This document shows positions 16,866-21,270 of a stretch of DNA of 21,270 bases, piece by piece (the first letter of the stretch is position 1; each line of letters opens with the position of its first letter). The stretch is from a virus, in IMG/VR virus record IMGVR_UViG_3300022074_000448, positions 1-21,270 of that record; one strand, written 5' to 3'. The notes below the pieces were generated by a model, which was given only the letters and a program-made list of their open reading frames with translations, was not told the DNA's origin and ran no database searches. Position numbers and translations under genes: made by a program.

Positions 16866-16976
16866 ATGTACAAAAAGGTCAGAAGTTATCTAGATAACTG
16901 CGACGGTCTACTATGCGAAGCCATATGGTGTCAAGCCATATTCTGGGGAATGCTAGTAGCAGCCGCTGCACACTAA
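16866..16976 (+). CDS. 36-aa Cys-rich membrane peptide
   Basis: Reads MYKKVRSYLDNCDGLLCEAI, then WCQAIFWGMLVAAAAH. A basic N-terminus, three Cys (DNC, LLC, WC) and a C-terminal hydrophobic helix. Starts 3 bases after the Hsp20 stop, no strong ribosome site, so coupling is assumed. Moderately supported. Confidence 0.5.
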   Translation: MYKKVRSYLDNCDGLLCEAIWCQAIFWGMLVAAAAH

Positions 16977-16981
16977 CTAGA

Positions 16982-17005
16982 GGGCGGGGAAACCCGCCCA
17001 TTTCT
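16982..17005 (+). terminator. Strong GAAA hairpin before rubrerythrin
   Basis: GGGCGGG/CCCGCCC (16982-16988, 16993-16999) with GAAA loop, followed by ATTTCT. The T-run is weak, so partial termination or an mRNA 5' stabiliser for the rubrerythrin gene is more likely than full termination. Confidence 0.6.
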
Positions 17006-17024
17006 ACCAAAAGAGAAGGAATTT

Positions 17025-17441
17025 ATGGAATTAAAAGACAGTAAAACAGTTCAGAATCTAAAAGATGCTTTTGCAGGTGAATCACAAGCAAATCGCAGAT
17101 ATCTTTACTTTGCAGCAAAAGCTGACATTGAGGGCGAGAATGACGTGGCAGCAGTATTTCGCTCAACTGCAGAAGGCGAGACAGGCCACGCACACGGACA
17201 TCTTGAGTATCTTGAAGCAGTAGGAGATCCAGCAACGGGGTTGCCTATGGGAGATACTCGTAAAAATTTAATGGCTTCTATCGAAGGTGAAACCCATGAG
17301 TACACAGATATGTACCCAGGAATGGCAAAGACCGCGAGAGAGGAAGGGTTTGATGAAATCGCAGATTGGTTTGAGACACTTGCAAAAGCAGAGCGCTCTC
17401 ATGCTAACCGATTCCAGAAGGCATTTGATGCCTTAGGTTAA
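17025..17441 (+). CDS. rbr: Rubrerythrin (di-iron peroxidase domain only)
   Basis: 138 aa. Rubrerythrins reduce hydrogen peroxide at a di-iron site in a four-helix bundle. The ligands are visible in order: E19 (GESQANRRY), E52-x-x-H55 (EGETGHAHGH), E89/E92 (EGETHEYTDMYPGMAKTAREEGF) and E123-x-x-H126 (KAERSHANRF). The C-terminal rubredoxin-like domain (two CxxC) is absent, so electrons must come from another donor. The protein ends right after the bundle. AAGAGAAGG precedes the ATG. An auxiliary gene against peroxide or for iron handling; the pairing with a stress chaperone is suggestive. Confidence 0.93.
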   Translation: MELKDSKTVQNLKDAFAGESQANRRYLYFAAKADIEGENDVAAVFRSTAEGETGHAHGHLEYLEAVGDPATGLPMGDTRKNLMASIEGETHEYTDMYPGMAKTAREEGFDEIADWFETLAKAERSHANRFQKAFDALG

Positions 17442-17447
17442 AAAGTT

Positions 17448-17858
17448 ATGGCACTATCATTTATTAAAGAGCTAGTTGGACCAGTCAGTGGTTTAGTATC
17501 AGAATTCATCGAAGACAAAGATGAAAGAAATAGATTAGCACACGAAATTGCTACTCTTGCAGAAAAACAACATCATGCTGAAGTCATGGCCCAAGTAGAA
17601 GTAAACAAAACAGAGGCAGCACATAAGTCTCTTTTTGTAGCGGGGTGGAGACCAGCTATTGGATGGATCTGCGGGCTGGGTATGCTCTCTAACTTTATTA
17701 TAGTGCCCATGACAAACTTTGTTCTAGCCCTTACAGGCAGCCCTATTGTAGTGCCTCTTATTGACTTACAGACAATGATGCCGGTGCTTCTGGGTATGCT
17801 AGGGCTAGGTGGCATGAGATCATACGAAAAGGCTAAAGGTATAGCAAGAGAGAAATAG
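17448..17858 (+). CDS. Holin, 3-TM type
   Basis: 136 aa. Holins permeabilise the inner membrane at the time of lysis. An amphipathic N-terminal region (ISELV... EDKDERNRLAHEIATLAEKQHHAEVMAQVEVNKTEAAH) precedes a GWRPAIGWICGLGMLSNFII helix, a second helix (MTNFVLALTGSPIVVPLI) and a third (MMPVLLGMLGLGGMRSYEKAKG). GWRP-IGW and GLGGMRSYEK are signature blocks of the 3-TM holins found in gene transfer agents and many alphaproteobacterial phages. Directly upstream of a small gene and the lysozyme. Confidence 0.9.
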   Translation: MALSFIKELVGPVSGLVSEFIEDKDERNRLAHEIATLAEKQHHAEVMAQVEVNKTEAAHKSLFVAGWRPAIGWICGLGMLSNFIIVPMTNFVLALTGSPIVVPLIDLQTMMPVLLGMLGLGGMRSYEKAKGIAREK

Positions 17859-18191
17859 ATGACAAAGAAGCAAAGAATAAAGAGTAAAAGACTTGGGCCT
17901 TGTCAAGCACATGCTTATGTGCAAGATGAAGAAGAAATGAGAATGGATAGAATTGGTCAAAATGGAAATGACGGAGAACACTATATGGAATTAGACGAAC
18001 TCATTAAGCAGCAACATGCAGCTGAGCCTGGCATGTTCAGACACGAAGAACCAAGAAAGCATTATGATGATCCAATAGATGGACGCTGGAATTGGTACGG
18101 GGATGGAGATAGCGATGCTACTAGCATGGATGATGACCTTCCTTCGGCGGCAGAAGACTGCGCACGACAAAGAGGAAACTATGAAATTTGA
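17859..18191 (+). CDS. 110-aa hypothetical acidic protein
   Basis: Begins MTKKQRIKSKRLGPCQAHAY with a basic head, then becomes acidic and aromatic (MELDELIKQQHAAEPGMFRHEE, HYDDPIDGRWNWYGDGDSDATSMDDDLPSAAEDCARQR). It starts one base after the holin stop, and its 3' end contains the lysozyme start (11-base overlap). Low-complexity Asp-rich C-terminus, no fold recognised. Its place between holin and lysozyme could be a lysis-regulator slot, an inference. Confidence 0.72.
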   Translation: MTKKQRIKSKRLGPCQAHAYVQDEEEMRMDRIGQNGNDGEHYMELDELIKQQHAAEPGMFRHEEPRKHYDDPIDGRWNWYGDGDSDATSMDDDLPSAAEDCARQRGNYEI

Positions 18192-18633
18192 TAGATTGTA
18201 CGAAAGGCTCAAGATAGACGAAGGTTGTAAGTTTGAAATCTATGACGATCATCTTGGGTATAAAACTTTTGGCATTGGTCATCTTGTAAAAGAAACAGAT
18301 GAAGAGCATGGCTGGCCCTGTGGTACTCCTATTACTGAAGAGCGTGTAATGCAGTGCTTTCGGGAAGATACTCAAATTGCAATACGAGAGTGTTATGCAC
18401 TCTATGGAGAGTCTTACTTTGAAGACTTTCCAGAAGAAGTACAAGAAGTTTTAGTAAACATGATGTTTAATCTTGGTCGTCCTCGCCTATCAAAATTCAA
18501 AAATATGCGAGCAGCCTTAAATATAGGTGATTGGAAGTTAGCTGCAATAGAGGGACGAGACTCTTTATGGTATCGCCAAGTAACTAATCGCGCTGAACGG
18601 CTAATGTCAAGGCTAGAAAATGTTCAATCTTAA
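18181..18633 (+). CDS. T4-type lysozyme (GH24 muramidase)
   Basis: 150 aa from the ATG at 18181 with AGAGGA upstream; a longer in-frame reading from 18079 is rejected because it lies inside the upstream gene. Cleaves the glycan backbone of peptidoglycan. The catalytic triad aligns with T4 lysozyme: E14 in IDEG, D23 in YDDHLGY, T29 in KTFGIGH. The rest follows the family (EEVQEVLVNMMFNLGRPRLSKFKNMRAAL and SLWYRQVTNRAERLMSRL). No signal peptide, so export needs the holin upstream. Confidence 0.93.
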   Translation: MKFDRLYERLKIDEGCKFEIYDDHLGYKTFGIGHLVKETDEEHGWPCGTPITEERVMQCFREDTQIAIRECYALYGESYFEDFPEEVQEVLVNMMFNLGRPRLSKFKNMRAALNIGDWKLAAIEGRDSLWYRQVTNRAERLMSRLENVQS

Positions 18634-19327
18634 CTTAACAATAGTTATTCCCTCCAAAAATGAAGAGGAGTACATTGGACATCTACTAGATGATTTACAG
18701 CTGCAGTTTTTAGGAGACACACCTATTTATATAGCGGATTGTTCTACAGACAATACTAGAGCTGTAATTGAAGAGCATAAAGGCCGCCTAAATGTAAAAG
18801 TTATTGAAGGTGGGCCTGTCTCAGAGGCACGAAACAAAGGCGCAAAGCTTGCAGAAAGTAAGTACTTATTATTTATTGATGCTGATGTTCGTTTCTTCGA
18901 GCTTACTTGTATTGCACGAACCTACAGAATGATGGAAAAAGAAGATCTACACTTACTTGGATTAAAAGCAAAGTGTTATGACGATGATAGACTTGCTATA
19001 CTCGGTTATAAAGTATTTAACTTTATAAATAAAATTATGTCCAAAAAGATTCCTTTTGCAGTTGGTGCATATATGCTAACACGCACGGATAAGTTCAGAG
19101 AGTATGGTGGATTTCCTGAGAAATACAAAACCTCGGAAGATTTCTTTTTATCCAAGATGTATGACCCCAAACATTTCAAACTAGCAAATCACTATTTCGG
19201 ACAAGACAGTCGTAGACTGAAAAAGATGGGATACTTTGGAATGGCAAAGTATTTAATTAAAAACTTTATAAATAGAGACAACACAAAGTATTGGGAGCAA
19301 ATGGATGGAAGCAAGTACTGGGACTAA
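18620..19327 (+). CDS. Family 2 glycosyltransferase
   Basis: 235 aa. Transfers a sugar from a nucleotide donor. The GT-A fold is shown by LTIVIPSKNEEEYIGHLLDD at the N-terminus, YIADCSTDNTRAVIEEH, then EARNKGAKLAESKYLLFIDADVRF with the metal-binding DAD. Further on are AVGAYMLTRTDKFREYGGFPEKYKTSEDFFLSKM and the acidic ED that commonly acts as base. No transmembrane helix. It overlaps the lysozyme by 14 bases and the LpxH-like gene by 23. The acceptor is unknown; surface glycan or a phage component is possible. Confidence 0.9.
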   Translation: MFNLNLTIVIPSKNEEEYIGHLLDDLQLQFLGDTPIYIADCSTDNTRAVIEEHKGRLNVKVIEGGPVSEARNKGAKLAESKYLLFIDADVRFFELTCIARTYRMMEKEDLHLLGLKAKCYDDDRLAILGYKVFNFINKIMSKKIPFAVGAYMLTRTDKFREYGGFPEKYKTSEDFFLSKMYDPKHFKLANHYFGQDSRRLKKMGYFGMAKYLIKNFINRDNTKYWEQMDGSKYWD

Positions 19328-20051
19328 GTATCGAGCAGTATTTATATCAGACTTACATTTAGGTTCAAAGCACTGCAACTCAGACGCACTGCTGGAGTTT
19401 CTTACAAATATAAATACAGAAAAACTTTTCCTAGTGGGGGATATTATTGATGGGTGGAGATTACAGAAAAAATGGTTTTGGCCAAACAAACACAATCGTA
19501 TCCTACAAAAAATTCTAAAAATATCTAAAAACATTGAGGTTGTTTACATAACAGGAAATCATGATGAGTTCTTACGGGCTCTTCCTGGAATGTCTTTTGG
19601 AAACATTTCAATAGAAAATCGAGTAACCTATTTAGGATTGGATGGAAAAAAATATCTTGTAACACACGGAGATATTTTTGACAATCTAATGAGAACAAAA
19701 AGCGGTCGATTTATAATGCATCTGGGCGACTTTGCATACGACGGGCTATTATACATAAATAGATTAGTAATAGGATTTCGTAAACTATTTAATCTACCCC
19801 CATGGAGTCTTGCCAAGTATCTAAAAAGAAAAGCAAAAGCAGCTTCAAACTATATAAACCATTTTTCTTTTGAAATGTCTAAATACTGTAAGCGTAAAGG
19901 TTATGACGGGGTTATCTGCGGTCACATACATCACGCCGAAATAGTAGAATATGATGGCATAAAGTACATGAATGATGGAGATTGGTGTGAATCTTGTACA
20001 GCACTTGTAGAGACTCAGGACGGTGAGTGGAAAATTATTAACAGGCAATAA
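19305..20051 (+). CDS. LpxH-like metallophosphoesterase
   Basis: 248 aa. LpxH cleaves UDP-2,3-diacylglucosamine to lipid X and UMP in lipid A synthesis. All five blocks of the calcineurin-like fold are present: SDLHLGS (D16, H18), GDIIDGW (D46), TGNHDE (N85, H86), VTHGDIFD (H121) and ICGHIHHAEI (H near residue 205). The DGW and the R-GK---RAK-ASNYINHFSFEMSKYCK region match the UDP-diacylglucosamine diphosphatase group more than generic phosphoesterases. A phage copy could alter host lipid A precursor flow, or act on another substrate. Coupled to the glycosyltransferase. Confidence 0.88.
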   Translation: MEASTGTKYRAVFISDLHLGSKHCNSDALLEFLTNINTEKLFLVGDIIDGWRLQKKWFWPNKHNRILQKILKISKNIEVVYITGNHDEFLRALPGMSFGNISIENRVTYLGLDGKKYLVTHGDIFDNLMRTKSGRFIMHLGDFAYDGLLYINRLVIGFRKLFNLPPWSLAKYLKRKAKAASNYINHFSFEMSKYCKRKGYDGVICGHIHHAEIVEYDGIKYMNDGDWCESCTALVETQDGEWKIINRQ

Positions 20052-20056
20052 ATATA

Positions 20057-20179
20057 ATGGAAAAATTTATGGAAGAGCATCCTCTTCTTTCTTTTATACT
20101 TCTACCTACTTTGGTAATCGGTCTTGCCGGTTGCTTTATGGCAGTAGCAATCTCTATGATTAGACTCGGTTTATCATAA
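20057..20179 (+). CDS. 40-aa single-helix membrane peptide
   Basis: Reads MEKFMEEHPLLSFILLPTLV, then IGLAGCFMAVAISMIRLGLS. One long hydrophobic segment after an acidic start. Starts 5 bases after the phosphoesterase stop. No convincing ribosome site, so support is moderate. The sequence CAATAAATAT appears just before it and again before the next gene. Confidence 0.5.
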   Translation: MEKFMEEHPLLSFILLPTLVIGLAGCFMAVAISMIRLGLS

Positions 20180-20220
20180 AATAATTAATACGCAATAAAT
20201 ATGATAGCAGGATTTTAAAT

Positions 20221-20976
20221 ATGTATTTTTACGAAGAGGAATACACTATTAATAATGGTATAGGAGTTTTTCCTAGTATAGTCTCTAAAGAAGACTGTCA
20301 ATCCATTATTAATTTTTTTGAAGGAGCCGTGAAAGAGGATTTAGGACATGTAGGCTCTGTACACGGAGGTACCGACGTGGCTGTAAAAGATTCTATAGAT
20401 CTTCAACTTATGCTCCCACAAGGCCTATTTACTAAAAAATTTAACTTCGTTTATAAACCAGAAGAGCATTTAAGACTACTTAATCTTATTTTATCGGCTA
20501 TGCAAGTTAGCTGTAATTTGTATTCAGAACACCTGTCAAATAGCCTACAGGTAGTTAACCCTCTTAGTGTTGGTCCAGAGTTGAGATTAACTTCTTGTCA
20601 GATACAAAAGTATCCCAAAGGCTCTTTGGGGTATCCAGGACTACATATAGAGTCGTCTGCCTTTACAACAACTAGATTTCTTGCACCTCTTTTATATTTG
20701 AACACAATTGAAGAAGGGGGGCAAACAGATGTGCCCTATTTTGACACAAAAGTGCAAGCGGTAGAAGGAACAGTATTGGTACTACCTTGCGATATCCCTT
20801 ATTATCATAGAGGTCTTCCCGCTATTAATCAAGATAAATATGTAGTAACAAGCTGGCTGGAATACCCCTCTGAAAACGAATTAAATGCTAATGCTATGCA
20901 ACATATAGCTGAGCTTGAAAGAGAATATTTGACTGCGAAAAAAGAGATAGCTACTTTGGCTAAAAATAATTCTTGA
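20221..20976 (+). CDS. 2OG-Fe(II) oxygenase, prolyl hydroxylase type
   Basis: 251 aa. These dioxygenases use 2-oxoglutarate and Fe(II) to hydroxylate or otherwise oxidise a substrate. The double-stranded beta-helix core is visible from about residue 120: KGSLGYPGLHIESSAFTTTRFLAPLLYLNTIEEGGQTDVPY, D-KVQAVEGTVLVLPCDIPYYHRGLPAINQDKYVVTSWLEY. Iron ligands are HxE (H-I-E, an allowed variant of HxD) and the distal H in YYHRG; a Lys or Arg after it should bind 2OG. Length and order match PKHD-type phage enzymes. Substrate unknown. Last gene before the next promoter; its end overlaps the -35 box. Confidence 0.85.
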   Translation: MYFYEEEYTINNGIGVFPSIVSKEDCQSIINFFEGAVKEDLGHVGSVHGGTDVAVKDSIDLQLMLPQGLFTKKFNFVYKPEEHLRLLNLILSAMQVSCNLYSEHLSNSLQVVNPLSVGPELRLTSCQIQKYPKGSLGYPGLHIESSAFTTTRFLAPLLYLNTIEEGGQTDVPYFDTKVQAVEGTVLVLPCDIPYYHRGLPAINQDKYVVTSWLEYPSENELNANAMQHIAELEREYLTAKKEIATLAKNNS

Positions 20977-21001
20977 CAATTTTAACTTAAACGAGTATAA
21001 T
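20973..21001 (+). promoter_or_regulatory. Near-leaderless promoter of the 21009 gene
   Basis: AAAAATAATTC, TTGACA (20973-20978), 17 bases, TATAAT (20996-21001), then 7 bases to the ATG at 21009. No ribosome site precedes the ATG. Confidence 0.9.
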
Positions 21002-21008
21002 ACTCACT

Positions 21009-21270
21009 ATGAATATTTTTGTACTTGACGAAGACCTAGACAAATGTGCTGAAGCTCATGTAGATAAGCACATAGTAAAAATGCCACTTGAAGCAGCTCA
21101 GATGCTTTGCACAAATATGTGGATAGACAAATATTTTGGGCATGTACCCGAAAAAGTATCCAAAGAACAGCTTGCAGTGTTAAGAGAGGCAAAGAAAAAT
21201 GAACCAAGAGACTTCCCCTACCTTCCTACAATGCACAACCACCCTTGCACTATCTGGGCTCGTACTAGCA
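21009..21270 (+). CDS. Hypothetical protein, cut by the window edge (MNIFVLDEDLDKCAEAHVDKH)
   Basis: 87 residues visible: it begins MNIFVLDEDLDKCAEAHVDK, continues HIVKMPLEAAQMLCTNMW and later FPYLPTMHNHPCTIWART. The MNIF-LD-D---AA--H-DKH-VKM-LE-AQ-L... and H-NHPC-IWAR blocks are a widespread family in marine phages and some bacteria. I recall it without a firm function. The conserved His and Cys residues look catalytic or metal-binding. Transcribed from its own promoter with a predicted leader of 0-1 bases. Confidence 0.85.
   Translation, partial: MNIFVLDEDLDKCAEAHVDKHIVKMPLEAAQMLCTNMWIDKYFGHVPEKVSKEQLAVLREAKKNEPRDFPYLPTMHNHPCTIWARTS

Noticed and set aside
1-21270. CRISPR arrays, insertion sequences, integrase or attachment sites
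   Set aside because: No regularly spaced repeats, transposase or integrase motifs were seen. The only direct repeats are the two-copy cassette near 7300-7600 and the decamer in the tmRNA.

Overview
This window looks like part of the genome of a tailed phage, most likely a marine one with a large genome. The signs are tightly packed genes with 1- to 30-base overlaps, a terminase small subunit, a holin, a T4-type lysozyme and a SleB-type cell-wall hydrolase, many small proteins of unknown function, and cellular-type auxiliary genes: polyphosphate kinase 2, Hsp20, rubrerythrin, ribosomal protein bS21, a MazG-like pyrophosphohydrolase and an LpxH-like phosphoesterase. A circularly permuted (two-piece) tmRNA gene and a perfect 16-bp match to the chromosomal parS consensus both point to an alphaproteobacterial host or donor. 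That is an inference, and the host is not shown by the sequence.

Layout. (1) 1-4543, leftward: an operon that starts with the terminase small subunit (4085-4543) under a strong promoter. It continues through small membrane, coiled-coil and secreted proteins and ends in a run of very Lys/Arg-rich mini-proteins. (2) About 4600-7760: a segment visibly richer in G+C (judged by eye, not counted). It holds a secreted protein, paired operator-like palindromes, two small membrane proteins, a copy of the phage's own HTH-like family, a HAD phosphatase, a DEDDh exonuclease, a parS-like site and a repeat-rich block of outward-facing promoters. (3) 7759-10683, rightward: a run of strong sigma70-type promoters driving short units. 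These are a 66-aa protein, PPK2, an HTH-like protein followed by the permuted tmRNA and tRNA-Cys, two small proteins, and a structured RNA of about 570 nt that contains a tRNA-like domain and ends in a clear terminator. (4) 10705-13756, rightward: eleven small genes of mostly unknown function, with a 90-nt imperfect hairpin in the middle, ending at a bidirectional terminator. (5) 16070-13775, leftward: nine overlapping genes from a leaderless promoter, including the SleB hydrolase, bS21, the MazG-like enzyme and a lipoprotein. (6) 16143-20976, rightward: Hsp20, rubrerythrin, holin, lysozyme, GT2 glycosyltransferase, LpxH-like phosphoesterase and a 2OG-Fe(II) oxygenase. A further promoter then drives a gene cut off by the window edge.

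How it fits together. One promoter architecture recurs on both strands: often an A-rich TAATTC element, then TTGACA, exactly 17 bases and TATAAT. Three of these promoters place the predicted transcription start at or one base before the ATG. The auxiliary genes suggest control of host nucleotide, phosphate, translation and stress physiology during infection, followed by lysis and possible envelope modification. The most unusual items are the permuted phage tmRNA with tag ANDDVYSLAA and the large structured RNA at 10112-10683. The latter resembles the GOLLD/ROOL class of giant phage RNAs in size, context and embedded tRNA, but class membership could not be tested here.
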